64,000 nt of DNA. It comes from Planctomycetota bacterium (GTDB taxonomy: Bacteria > Planctomycetota > Planctomycetia > Planctomycetales > Planctomycetaceae). The notes under the pieces were generated by a model, which saw only the letters and a program-made list of their open reading frames with translations, did not search any database and was not told the origin of the DNA. Both the position numbers and the translations under genes were made by a program. Position 1 is the first letter of the stretch, and each line of letters begins with the position of its first letter. Of this stretch, positions 17,997 to 26,318 are shown piece after piece. The DNA lies in the NCBI GenBank assembly GCA_022600195.1, contig JAHZKX010000084.1:62001-126000 (forward strand), given 5' to 3'.

Positions 17997-18848
17997 ATGC
18001 AAATCATTCAACCACATTATCACGCGATTGCTCGAACCGCACAGGATTACGAACGCATGGCAATGTCCGGCGTTGTCGCCGTTGCGGAACCCGCGTTCTG
18101 GGCTGGATTTGATCGCTTATATCCAGAAACATTTATTGACTACTTTCGTCAGATCAGTGAGTTTGAACCGACTCGCGCTGCCGATTATGGAATCAAGCAT
18201 TACTGTTGGGTTGGCGTAAATCCTAAAGAAGCAGAAAACCCGGAACTAAGCCACGAAGTCCTCAAGCAGATGCCTGAATTCTTCAAAAAGCCAACCGTTC
18301 TTGGTATCGGAGAAATCGGCTTTCATAAAACAACGAAGAATGAAGAAGAAATTTTTGAAGCGCAAGTAGAGCAGGCTATCAAGTATGACCAGTTGATTTT
18401 GATTCATACTCCTCACCTGCAGGATAAAGTTCGTGGAACAAAGCGGACATTGGAAGTGTTGTCACATATGAATGTGAACCCGGAACGGGTCTGGATTGAT
18501 CATGTGGAAGAGCACACAATTCGAGAACCCCTGGAGGCTGGTTATTGGGTTGGTTTTACTTTGTACCCCATCACGAAGTGTACCCCCAAACGAGCAGTCG
18601 ATATGCTCGAAATATATGGGCACGAGCGGATCTTAGTGAACTCGTCTGCCGACTGGGGACCCAGTGATCCCTTTACGTTACAGGAGTGTATTGTTCAATA
18701 CCGGGCCAGAGGCTACTCTGTCCAAGATGCCATTGAAATCTTCCATAATAATCCCGTTCGTTTTATGGGACAAAATCCCAAGTTTGATATTAAGCCGGTT
18801 CGACTGGAAACCTATGAAGAGTCTCGTTCCAGTCTGGTTGAAAACTGA
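17997..18848 (+). CDS. TatD-family metal-dependent hydrolase (EboB-like)
   Basis: 283 residues of an amidohydrolase-fold protein. Visible metal-site segments are PHYHAIART near the N-terminus (TatD has HxH here), GIGEIGFHKTT (metal-binding Glu), LILIHTPH (His), VWIDHVEEHT (His) and VNSSADWGPSDPF (final Asp). This pattern matches the TatD-related group that includes EboB of the eboABCDEF cluster, but no other ebo gene is nearby. The substrate is unknown. It ends just before a strong bidirectional terminator. Confidence 0.85.
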   Translation: MQIIQPHYHAIARTAQDYERMAMSGVVAVAEPAFWAGFDRLYPETFIDYFRQISEFEPTRAADYGIKHYCWVGVNPKEAENPELSHEVLKQMPEFFKKPTVLGIGEIGFHKTTKNEEEIFEAQVEQAIKYDQLILIHTPHLQDKVRGTKRTLEVLSHMNVNPERVWIDHVEEHTIREPLEAGYWVGFTLYPITKCTPKRAVDMLEIYGHERILVNSSADWGPSDPFTLQECIVQYRARGYSVQDAIEIFHNNPVRFMGQNPKFDIKPVRLETYEESRSSLVEN

Positions 18849-18862
18849 AATCGAGCCAAATG

Positions 18863-18898
18863 AAACAGGAGCAGTTATGAAAGTGGCTGCTCCTGTTT
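18863..18898. terminator. Bidirectional rho-independent-type terminator
   Basis: AAACAGGAGCAG and CTGCTCCTGTTT form a perfect 12-bp stem with a 12-base loop between the convergent TatD-like and mog genes. A TTTT tract ends the plus-strand arm and the minus strand shows the mirror arrangement. Confidence 0.75.
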
Positions 18899-18906
18899 TG
18901 CTGCGC

Positions 18907-19449
18907 CTATTTCTTTTTGGGGCGAAATGCAACCAGTCGATCTGCATTGGTTTCCAGGTAAGGGCCTTCCAGTAAATCGATGCAATACGGAATTGCAGGG
19001 AAAACGGCATCCAGACATTCCTGAATTGCTTTAGGTTGCCCTGGAAGATTGACAATCAGCGAGCTGCCACGAATGACGGCAGTCTGGCGGGAAAGAATGG
19101 CTGTTGCGACTTTTTCCAATGAGACTTTTCGCATTAATTCACCAAAGCCTGGCATCTCTTTTTCAGCAACGGCTAATGTCGCTTCGGGAGTAATATCTCT
19201 TTTCGCCGGCCCGGTTCCGCCGGTGGTGACAATCAAGCAGCATTGCTGTTGATCGCTGAGTTCTATTAATGTTTCAGTGATCGTGGAAAGCTCGTCCGGA
19301 ATGACGCGGGCAACGGGAATCCAGTTGCTGGCTAGGACTTCCCCAAGATAATCCTCAATCGCTGGACCACCTCGATCTTCATATTCACCGCGGCTGGCAC
19401 GGTCGGACACAGTCACAATTCCAATTTTGGCAGCTTCCGAATTTGTCAC
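18907..19449 (-). CDS. mog: Molybdopterin adenylyltransferase (MogA/MoaB family)
   Basis: 180 residues, a normal length. MogA/MoaB proteins adenylylate molybdopterin before molybdenum insertion. Motifs are IGIVTVSDRASRGEYEDRGGP at the N-terminus, LIVTTGGTGPAKRDITPEAT (the conserved TGGTG active-site loop) and the SLIVNLPGQPKAIQE segment. It starts at GTG 19449 with AAGGA six bases upstream. It lies next to the C1 genes, and formylmethanofuran dehydrogenases are molybdo/tungsto-enzymes in methanogens, but the bacterial Fhc complex hydrolyses rather than oxidises, so the adjacency need not be functional. Confidence 0.92.
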   Translation of the reverse strand: MTNSEAAKIGIVTVSDRASRGEYEDRGGPAIEDYLGEVLASNWIPVARVIPDELSTITETLIELSDQQQCCLIVTTGGTGPAKRDITPEATLAVAEKEMPGFGELMRKVSLEKVATAILSRQTAVIRGSSLIVNLPGQPKAIQECLDAVFPAIPYCIDLLEGPYLETNADRLVAFRPKKK

Positions 19450-19497
19450 GAGTGTTCCTTCTTCTAAATGAGATCATTTGAGACCACATAAAAGCGG

Positions 19498-20190
19498 CTA
19501 CAGATCAATATACTCACTATTTTCAACGGTCATATAATCTTCCGCGCCGACATCGGTATTGATCAGGATGCCCCCCACCAGCACAATTCGTTTACACGAA
19601 AACTCGTTGATGGTGGCATCTAAGATTTGATTGACCTGTTCGTGAATAAGTTCATAACAGATCAGTGTCGCTTCTTGAATTGGCGAAGAGGCTGAAAAAA
19701 TGCGACCCTGATAAGGACTCAACATTTTAATGATTTGTGGCTGTTGAAAATCATCATATGAACTGGCAGGAGCACGGCCTGACTCAATTTGAGTCACGGC
19801 ACCCACTAGCGCTCCACAAGTAGACGTGCATCGGGATTGACCGGGACGCAGCATTTTTCCCATTCTGCCATCGGCGGCGATTCCTATATGGGGGCCATAC
19901 AAAATAAATGCCGTCCCCCCTTCATGGATGTGATTTGCATACGCGGTCATTCCGGTTTTACCAGTAAAAGGAAAGCCAGCTAACCCACCTAAGTGAAAAG
20001 GGCCATCAAATTCCTGATTTAAGGTTTGATTTGTAGCAACCAGATCGTCCGCGCAACGAGAGCTGGCCAGTAATGTTGTGCGACGATCTCCACCCAGTTC
20101 CTGCTCGATATAATTCAGATTTTCTTCTGCAACCTGAGTGCATGTTACTGCATTCGGATAATGGCGTTGGACAATTTGATCCCAGTTCAT
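19498..20190 (-). CDS. LCIB/LCIC-type beta-carbonic anhydrase
   Basis: 230 residues resembling the limiting-CO2-inducible B/C family, a divergent group of zinc beta-carbonic anhydrases interconverting CO2 and bicarbonate. Seen: SSRCADD with C46 and D48, FHLGGLAGFPFTGKTG (about 65-80), GPHIGIAADGRMGK with H101, and STCGALVGAV with C125. C46/H101/C125 fit the Cys2His zinc site and D48 the gating Asp of this class. It is a single-domain version, whereas algal LCIB is longer. It sits 40 bases after the formylmethanofuran subunit gene in the same direction. Activity in this organism is inferred. Confidence 0.83.
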   Translation of the reverse strand: MNWDQIVQRHYPNAVTCTQVAEENLNYIEQELGGDRRTTLLASSRCADDLVATNQTLNQEFDGPFHLGGLAGFPFTGKTGMTAYANHIHEGGTAFILYGPHIGIAADGRMGKMLRPGQSRCTSTCGALVGAVTQIESGRAPASSYDDFQQPQIIKMLSPYQGRIFSASSPIQEATLICYELIHEQVNQILDATINEFSCKRIVLVGGILINTDVGAEDYMTVENSEYIDL

Positions 20191-20230
20191 AATATGTTTT
20201 CTATTTTGAACTTTTTTCTAACCAGGAGGG

Positions 20231-21895
20231 TTAAAGTAGTTCACACGTGACTTCTTCTGCTTGAGGAAGATCCTGTTTCTCAATCTGATAATTGCGAAAT
20301 TGAATCGAGTAACTCTCATCAAACCAGTCTTTGATGTGCGGCAAAAATTCTTCATCAAAGTCTGGGGCTGTGTAGAAAGTCCTGCCGAACTGGTGTGCCT
20401 GGATTTCTCCATCTTCAACGACCATCAGCCCGTCCTTGTAAACCCAGCGAGGACGTTCAAACATTTCCTGACGGTTTTGTTGAGGAGCGTAGATCGTAAT
20501 ATCAGCGTCTGCTCCGACACCAAGATGTCCTTTGTTCTTCATGCCCAGAACTCGTGCTGGGGCTGCTCGTGTGATGATGGCGATTTCATAGAGTGAGTAT
20601 TCTCGCTCAAGGTCAGCCAGTACACTTCTCTCGTGAATCTCCACCGGCATCTGTGATAGAAACTCCTGTCGAAAATTCTTATCCATCAGTAAATAGATGA
20701 TTTCCGGATAATGATAAAAGGCGCCACCATTTGGATGATCGCTGGTCATGATCACCCGCCAGGGATCTTCCATAAGCAGATACCATTCCAAAGCAATAGC
20801 CCATTGGACGGCATTAATTAGACTGCGTTGAGGGCGATACTCAATCGGGATCACGCCACAACTGCTTTCCAGTTCACAATCTGCGGTATACCATTTATTA
20901 CGGTTGATGTGATGCAAAAACTGACTGAAGGGAGTGTCGCCTGTCATGGAGAGCGTTGATCCCGGGTTGATATGCCCAACATCGACGGTAATGTTTTCGT
21001 GTGAATTAACATACTCTACGAGTTTTTGAGTGGCAGAGGAAAAACTCGTGGGGTCATTTGGATCGCCGTCATAAGAGTGAAACTGGACATGAGCCAGATG
21101 CCCGCGGTGACCTTCCAGCGATTCCATAGTGTTCAATGTGGTTTTCCAGTTACCAGGAATTCCCAGATTATTGCAATGGATATGCACTGAATGAGGTAGC
21201 TTTAGTCGATCTGCTGCACCAGCCAGGCCTCGTACAATCTCTCGTGGAGTGACTCCGAAGTTTTGTACGGGAGAATCTAATTCCTTGATCGATTTACGGC
21301 TGATTTGTTTCCAGTCTTCAACGCCTCCCGGATTCACGATTTTAATCGTGTACCCTTTAGCCGATTCCAGAAGCCAGGCACAATACGCGTCCAGAGAGTT
21401 CTGATCCTGATTCCGTAAATGCTTCATTACGAAATGATTGTTCCCGAACAGCAGATAGAAACCCTTATCCAGAATTGGCGTGTCTTGCAGTTCTTCATGA
21501 GCGTGTCGTGCGTGCAAACCGGGAATAGCCGCATCCATAGCTGTTGTGTACCCGATGCTTGCAAATAGATATCCGGTGGCAAAAGTACTGGGTACGACAC
21601 CACCCGTTCCCGATCGCGTATGCTCGCTACGATAGATGGGGGGCGCGTTGCGTTTCAGTTCGGGCGTCATTTTGCGCCCTGCATTCACCTTCGGACCGGC
21701 AATATGACAATGCATATCAATGCCACCTGGCATCACTACATAACCGGCGGCATCCAGTGTTTTACCCGAAAATGTATCTGCGTTTGGCGGAGTGGGGATG
21801 ATCTTTCCATCCTGAATCCACAAATCACGTACATCTCCGTTTATCCCGTTTGCAGGATCATAAATCGTTCCATTTTTGATGCGGGAAACAGACAC
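20231..21895 (-). CDS. fhcA: Formylmethanofuran dehydrogenase/hydrolase subunit A
   Basis: About 554 residues from GTG 21895, chosen because AAAGG lies six bases upstream (a TTG at 21901 is also possible). It is an amidohydrolase-fold protein: PGGIDMHCHIAGPKVN (metal-binding HxH), YTIKIVNPGG (candidate carboxylated Lys region), SVHIHCNNLG and HLAHVQFHSYDG (metal His) and MTSDHPNGG (catalytic Asp). FhcA is the hydrolytic subunit of the formyltransferase/hydrolase complex that releases formate from formyl-methanofuran-type carriers in tetrahydromethanopterin-linked C1 oxidation, known in planctomycetes. The other fhc genes are not in this window. Confidence 0.92.
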   Translation of the reverse strand: MSVSRIKNGTIYDPANGINGDVRDLWIQDGKIIPTPPNADTFSGKTLDAAGYVVMPGGIDMHCHIAGPKVNAGRKMTPELKRNAPPIYRSEHTRSGTGGVVPSTFATGYLFASIGYTTAMDAAIPGLHARHAHEELQDTPILDKGFYLLFGNNHFVMKHLRNQDQNSLDAYCAWLLESAKGYTIKIVNPGGVEDWKQISRKSIKELDSPVQNFGVTPREIVRGLAGAADRLKLPHSVHIHCNNLGIPGNWKTTLNTMESLEGHRGHLAHVQFHSYDGDPNDPTSFSSATQKLVEYVNSHENITVDVGHINPGSTLSMTGDTPFSQFLHHINRNKWYTADCELESSCGVIPIEYRPQRSLINAVQWAIALEWYLLMEDPWRVIMTSDHPNGGAFYHYPEIIYLLMDKNFRQEFLSQMPVEIHERSVLADLEREYSLYEIAIITRAAPARVLGMKNKGHLGVGADADITIYAPQQNRQEMFERPRWVYKDGLMVVEDGEIQAHQFGRTFYTAPDFDEEFLPHIKDWFDESYSIQFRNYQIEKQDLPQAEEVTCELL

Positions 21896-21955
21896 AATCA
21901 ACCTTTAGTATCGACAGAAAAAATATATTGGGATCGCTGAGATTTGGCAGGTTAG

Positions 21956-22210
21956 TTAGTGGCGGCAGCAGTTGGAACGGCCACAGCCAGGGTCAGCAAT
22001 GGGGAGTTCGGACTTTTTGTTTGAACTTTCCCCGATAAATAACAGACCTCCCGAAATTAATCGTTCAATGGGGGTCGAGGCAGGTGTATCTGCCAGAGGA
22101 ATTCCTGCTTTATCACAGAGCTCTCCCCAGTTTTTCAGGGATTCCTGCATGCGATGGCTGACTTCGACCGTTTGACCGTTGGTCTCACAAAAATATTCAT
22201 ACGTTATCAT
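21956..22210 (-). CDS. Short FmdB-like protein lacking the zinc ribbon
   Basis: 84 residues starting MITYEYFCETNGQTVEVSHRM, which matches the N-terminus of FmdB-family regulatory zinc-ribbon proteins. The expected CxxC knuckles are replaced: the first by CETNG and the second by CDKAG. A cysteine-rich tail CGRSNCCRH ends the protein and could supply a different metal site. FmdB proteins were named from a formamidase locus; the tie to the adjacent fhcA is positional only. Confidence 0.65.
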   Translation of the reverse strand: MITYEYFCETNGQTVEVSHRMQESLKNWGELCDKAGIPLADTPASTPIERLISGGLLFIGESSNKKSELPIADPGCGRSNCCRH

Positions 22211-22239
22211 GCGATTATTCCATGCAATAATGAGAGAAA

Positions 22240-23232
22240 CTATTCTGCGTTCTGTTTGGCTTGCTGAGTCGCCCGACGTTGTATTGCGTATCGTTTCACA
22301 AGCTCATCTGTGATGACTCCGATTAAGATCACAACTCCAATGATAGCAAATTCCAGTTGGGAGGGAATCCCCAGCATGGTAATGGAATTGCGGAGTACTC
22401 GCATCAATGCTGCACCGATGACGACTCCCAGGATACTACCTTCTCCCCCACGAATACTACAGCCTCCCAGAACGGCTGCTGCAATGGCGTATAGCTCATA
22501 AAAATTGCCAATTCCCTCTGGTTGTACCGAGTTGATATCCAACGCAAATAAGACTCCTCCCACGCCAGCCAGAAAAGAGCAGATGACATAAGACATTATT
22601 ACAACACGGTCAGTTTTAATGCCCGAATAGCGTGCGGCTGCTTCATTATTTCCAATCGCCTTCAGGTAGCGACCAAAAATGGTTTTGTTCAAAAAGAATG
22701 CAGCAACAATCGCCAGACCAAGCATAATCAGAAAGGGAACAGGAAGTTTGAACCCTTCAATGAACGGCAGGTCGATTTTTCCGGTAGCCAGATATCGTAA
22801 TCCCTTGTAAGCAGTTCCAAATCCTTGAGTCTCATCCTGGGTAATGCCTCTGGCAATTCCTCTGTAAATGAGTAGTCCACAAAGCGTCACGACAAATGGT
22901 TGAAGTTTTAATTTTGTAATCAATAAACCATGAAACAAACCGATGGCAATCGAGATTGTACCGACCAGGAGCAGTGCAGCGGGTACTGAGAACCCGTGTT
23001 CCACTAAGAGATAGGGCAGTAAACTGCCAACCAGACAAATGACTGAACCAATCGAAAGATCGATTCCTCCGGAAATGATTACAAAAGCAACACCAATACT
23101 GATGATACCGAACAATGAAGTTAATCGAATCACATTCTGCATATTGTAAGCCGAGAAAAAATTCTCGTTCGAAACTGCTGTGACAAAACACACAACAATT
23201 AACAAAATTAATATACCCAATACTTTCTTCAT
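22240..23232 (-). CDS. rbsC: Ribose-type sugar ABC transporter permease
   Basis: 330 residues, nearly all hydrophobic, with about eight to ten transmembrane helices. The branched-sugar permease signature appears in ISGGIDLSIGSVICLVGSL and in GIGNFYELYAIAAAVLGGCSIRGGEGSILG. It forms the membrane channel with the RbsA-like ATPase and RbsB-like binding protein encoded just upstream. Sugar identity (ribose, autoinducer-2 or another pentose) cannot be decided from sequence. Confidence 0.92.
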   Translation of the reverse strand: MKKVLGILILLIVVCFVTAVSNENFFSAYNMQNVIRLTSLFGIISIGVAFVIISGGIDLSIGSVICLVGSLLPYLLVEHGFSVPAALLLVGTISIAIGLFHGLLITKLKLQPFVVTLCGLLIYRGIARGITQDETQGFGTAYKGLRYLATGKIDLPFIEGFKLPVPFLIMLGLAIVAAFFLNKTIFGRYLKAIGNNEAAARYSGIKTDRVVIMSYVICSFLAGVGGVLFALDINSVQPEGIGNFYELYAIAAAVLGGCSIRGGEGSILGVVIGAALMRVLRNSITMLGIPSQLEFAIIGVVILIGVITDELVKRYAIQRRATQQAKQNAE

Positions 23233-23279
23233 GATTTGAATTCTTAAAATGATTTTTATTTTAGATTGTAGTAGTGAAC

Positions 23280-24812
23280 TTAGGTGACTACTGTTTTATG
23301 AGTTTGACCGGTCGCAAGTTGCATAATCGCTTCTTCACTCATGTCTTCACGAGAGAGTTCTCCCGTTAATTGGCCTTCATGCATCACCAGAACACGATCA
23401 GAAATACCGAGGATTTCTTCCAAGTCACTACTGACGAATAAAATTGCCATCCCTTTGGATGCCAGTTCAACCATTAAGTGATAAATTTCTTCCTTCGCCC
23501 CCACATCAACGCCGCGTGTTGGCTCATCCAGCAGCAAGACAGCAGGGTGCATTGCCAGCCATTTTCCTAACACGACTTTTTGCTGGTTTCCACCCGATAA
23601 AAATTGAACAATCTGGCGGTCATTCGGCGTTTTGATATTCAGTGCAGAAATCATTTCTGCCGTGAGGTTTCGCTCTTTCAAAAAATTAATGATGCCCAGT
23701 GGTCCCTGGTCGCGAGAAACGCTGGCTAGACTCATGTTTTCTCGCACAGCCATTTCCAGAATCAGTCCCTGTAATTTCCGATCTTCAGGAACGAGAGCCA
23801 GACCTGCTTTAATGGCATCTTTGGAAGATTGAATATGAATCTGCTGACCATTTACAGAAATTGACCCGCTACGGAGCGCATCGATTCCGAATAGAACCTG
23901 CATTAATTCTGTTCTTCCGGCACCGACCAAACCAGAGATCCCGACTATTTCATTTCTTTTCAACGCAAAACTAATCTGGTGCTTTGGGTTTGCAGGTGTG
24001 CGAAGGTGTTTCACTTCAAGTACCACTTCACCAGGTTCGTGCGAAGTATGTGGGAAAAACTGTGATACAGCACGACCTACCATCATCTGAACCATTTGAT
24101 CGTGTGAGATCGAATCACGATCCAGATCTCCAGCATTTTCACCATCTCGAAGTACTACCACACGGTCAGCCAGTTCATTTACTTCACCAAGACGATGTGA
24201 AATATAGATGATACTGACCCCTTGTGCTTTCAATTCTCGAATGACTGAAAAAAGTGCTTCGGATTCATGAAGAGACAGGGACGAAGTCGGTTCATCCATG
24301 ATAAGTATACGCGCCTTGATCGACAGAGCTTTGGCAATTTCGACCATTTGCTGCTGACCAACGGTAAGGTTGCCCACTAGAGTATGGGGAGAGAGTTTGA
24401 GACCAACCTGCTTCAGGTGTTTTTCTGATTCAATATATGTTTGCTTTTGATTTATAATTCCGCAGGTAGTCGGTTCGCGTCCTAAATAAATATTGGCAGC
24501 GATGTCCAGATTCTCAGAAAGATTTAATTCCTGGTGAATTAATGCGATACCGTGATTGAGAGCTTCTTCGACATTTAAAATCGGAACCTTGTTCCCATTG
24601 ATCAGCAAGGTTCCTGAATCGGGTGTTTGTACACCCGCCAGGATTTTCATCAGCGTACTCTTGCCAGCACCATTCTCGCCAATGACTGCCAGCACTTCGC
24701 CTTTGTTTAATGTCAGACTGACCCGATTTAGTGCTTTCACTCCCGGGAACTGTTTCGTGATATTTTGCACTTCCAGAAGTGGAGTGGAATGAGTCAAATT
24801 GGAATTACTCAT
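23280..24812 (-). CDS. rbsA: Ribose-type sugar ABC transporter ATP-binding protein
   Basis: 510 residues with two nucleotide-binding domains. The first has Walker [10 protein letters not shown], signature [15 protein letters not shown] and Walker [12 protein letters not shown]. The second has the degenerate Walker [10 protein letters not shown] typical of RbsA C-terminal domains, signature [15 protein letters not shown] and Walker [12 protein letters not shown]. The start overlaps the end of the binding-protein gene by eight bases. It energises uptake of a sugar through the adjacent permease. Confidence 0.94.
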   Translation of the reverse strand: MSNSNLTHSTPLLEVQNITKQFPGVKALNRVSLTLNKGEVLAVIGENGAGKSTLMKILAGVQTPDSGTLLINGNKVPILNVEEALNHGIALIHQELNLSENLDIAANIYLGREPTTCGIINQKQTYIESEKHLKQVGLKLSPHTLVGNLTVGQQQMVEIAKALSIKARILIMDEPTSSLSLHESEALFSVIRELKAQGVSIIYISHRLGEVNELADRVVVLRDGENAGDLDRDSISHDQMVQMMVGRAVSQFFPHTSHEPGEVVLEVKHLRTPANPKHQISFALKRNEIVGISGLVGAGRTELMQVLFGIDALRSGSISVNGQQIHIQSSKDAIKAGLALVPEDRKLQGLILEMAVRENMSLASVSRDQGPLGIINFLKERNLTAEMISALNIKTPNDRQIVQFLSGGNQQKVVLGKWLAMHPAVLLLDEPTRGVDVGAKEEIYHLMVELASKGMAILFVSSDLEEILGISDRVLVMHEGQLTGELSREDMSEEAIMQLATGQTHKTVVT

Positions 24813-25962
24813 CCGACTTTGCGGCTTTCTTCTTCTCTGTAGTTTTGCTGTCGTCTGCAGGCTTGGATGCTTCTTTTTCGCTCTTGGCTTTGCCTTCCTC
24901 TTTTTGATCTACATCATCGACCAGCGACTTTAGTTCTGCCCAGAATTCTTTCACATTCTTTTTCGTGATTTTTCGGGCGGGGATGTGGATGATTTTGTTT
25001 TCGGGGATGACCGATTTGTCTCCCTCCGCAAGCGCTTTCAGAACTCGGACTGATTCATAGCCATATTGATAAGGGTTTTGTACAACAGTTCCCACAACGG
25101 TTCCATCAATAATTCCTTGCAGGCTGGGGCCTTCTTCGTCAAACGAAACCACTTTAATCTCATTCAGTTTTCCCGCGTCACGAATCGCCTCTAAGCATAA
25201 TGGAGGATTATAGGCAAACAGGCCAACCATACATTTAAGATTTGGATACTTTGCAATCGCATCCTGTGCGTTTGCTTTAGCTTGCGGAAAATCAAAGTCA
25301 TCCAGACGCGTGTCCAGAATCGTATATTTGTCGTTTTTGATTGGCTCGCCTGGTTTATCATAGCGTGTATTATCATCCGAACGTCCCATCACTTCATCGA
25401 TGACACCTTGCCTTCGCAGACGGGCATTTGCCTGACCAAGACGTCCGACAAATAACATAATCTCACCTCCATCGGGCAGGGCTTCCTTAACCAGTTCGCC
25501 ACACATGCGTCCCGCTTTGTAGTTGTCCATTCCGATATAGCATTGACGCGGGCTTTCAGGAGCATCTGAGTCTTGTGTAATGAGAATTGAGTTATCAGCG
25601 ATTTCCTGTAGGAGATCGTTTTGGTTATCCGGGTCAATAGGACTAATGGCAATTCCGTCAACACCTTGAGCCAGTAATTCCTGAACCATACGTTTCTGAT
25701 CACTCACCCCTTTAGGTGGCATTCTCACTTCCACATTGACATCCAGGTCTGTTCCTGCTTTTTCTGCGCCCTTTTGAGCAATCACCCAAAACGATGCGAT
25801 CCCGTTAGTGACATAAGCAACCGTTTTTTTCTTCTCAGATTTCGAGCCTGACGTCTCGGAAGTCGTGATTTTCTTGTCCTGATTACAGCCAGGGACAGCT
25901 ATCGAGATACTTAGTATTGTTATAAAAAGCGTGCAGTTCCGAATCAGTTTGCGACAGGTCAT
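24805..25962 (-). CDS. rbsB: Sugar ABC transporter substrate-binding lipoprotein
   Basis: 385 residues. The lipobox (VPGC, C26) indicates a lipid-anchored periplasmic binding protein. The type I periplasmic fold is clear: [68 protein letters not shown] and [20 protein letters not shown]. The C-terminal tail of about 45 residues is a Lys/Glu-rich low-complexity stretch not typical of the family. AGGAG precedes the ATG at good spacing. It is first gene of the rbsB-rbsA-rbsC operon. Confidence 0.93.
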   Translation of the reverse strand: MTCRKLIRNCTLFITILSISIAVPGCNQDKKITTSETSGSKSEKKKTVAYVTNGIASFWVIAQKGAEKAGTDLDVNVEVRMPPKGVSDQKRMVQELLAQGVDGIAISPIDPDNQNDLLQEIADNSILITQDSDAPESPRQCYIGMDNYKAGRMCGELVKEALPDGGEIMLFVGRLGQANARLRRQGVIDEVMGRSDDNTRYDKPGEPIKNDKYTILDTRLDDFDFPQAKANAQDAIAKYPNLKCMVGLFAYNPPLCLEAIRDAGKLNEIKVVSFDEEGPSLQGIIDGTVVGTVVQNPYQYGYESVRVLKALAEGDKSVIPENKIIHIPARKITKKNVKEFWAELKSLVDDVDQKEEGKAKSEKEASKPADDSKTTEKKKAAKSDE

Positions 25963-26318
25963 TAAGTGAGGCTCCTAGATTGTATGTGGTTCGGAAATTT
26001 ATTGTGAGTATTAGATATGAAATCACGATTTCTTCACTTATATGATGCAATGATTTCGTAGAAATATCGAGCTTACATAACGGAAATCAAAAAATAAAAA
26101 TGAATCTGATCCAGTTTTCAAGGGTTTAACTACCTGCTATTATAAAAGACCTGATGATTAACCCATTGTTCAGTTTAAAAACAGCAAACCCTTTCTGTGT
26201 GATTATAAGCTGGCATGTAATACCACGCATTGATTATTCTCAATATTACCGGTTCATTATCACCAAATTCAATTCAAACTGATCACATTTCAATCTAACA
26301 TTGAGCAGAGGCAGCAAC
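25963..26318. other. Divergent promoter region of rbs operon and cytochrome gene
   Basis: About 355 AT-rich bases between the sugar-transport operon and the plus-strand propeller-cytochrome gene. It should carry both promoters. I see no gene and no convincing operator. Confidence 0.5.
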
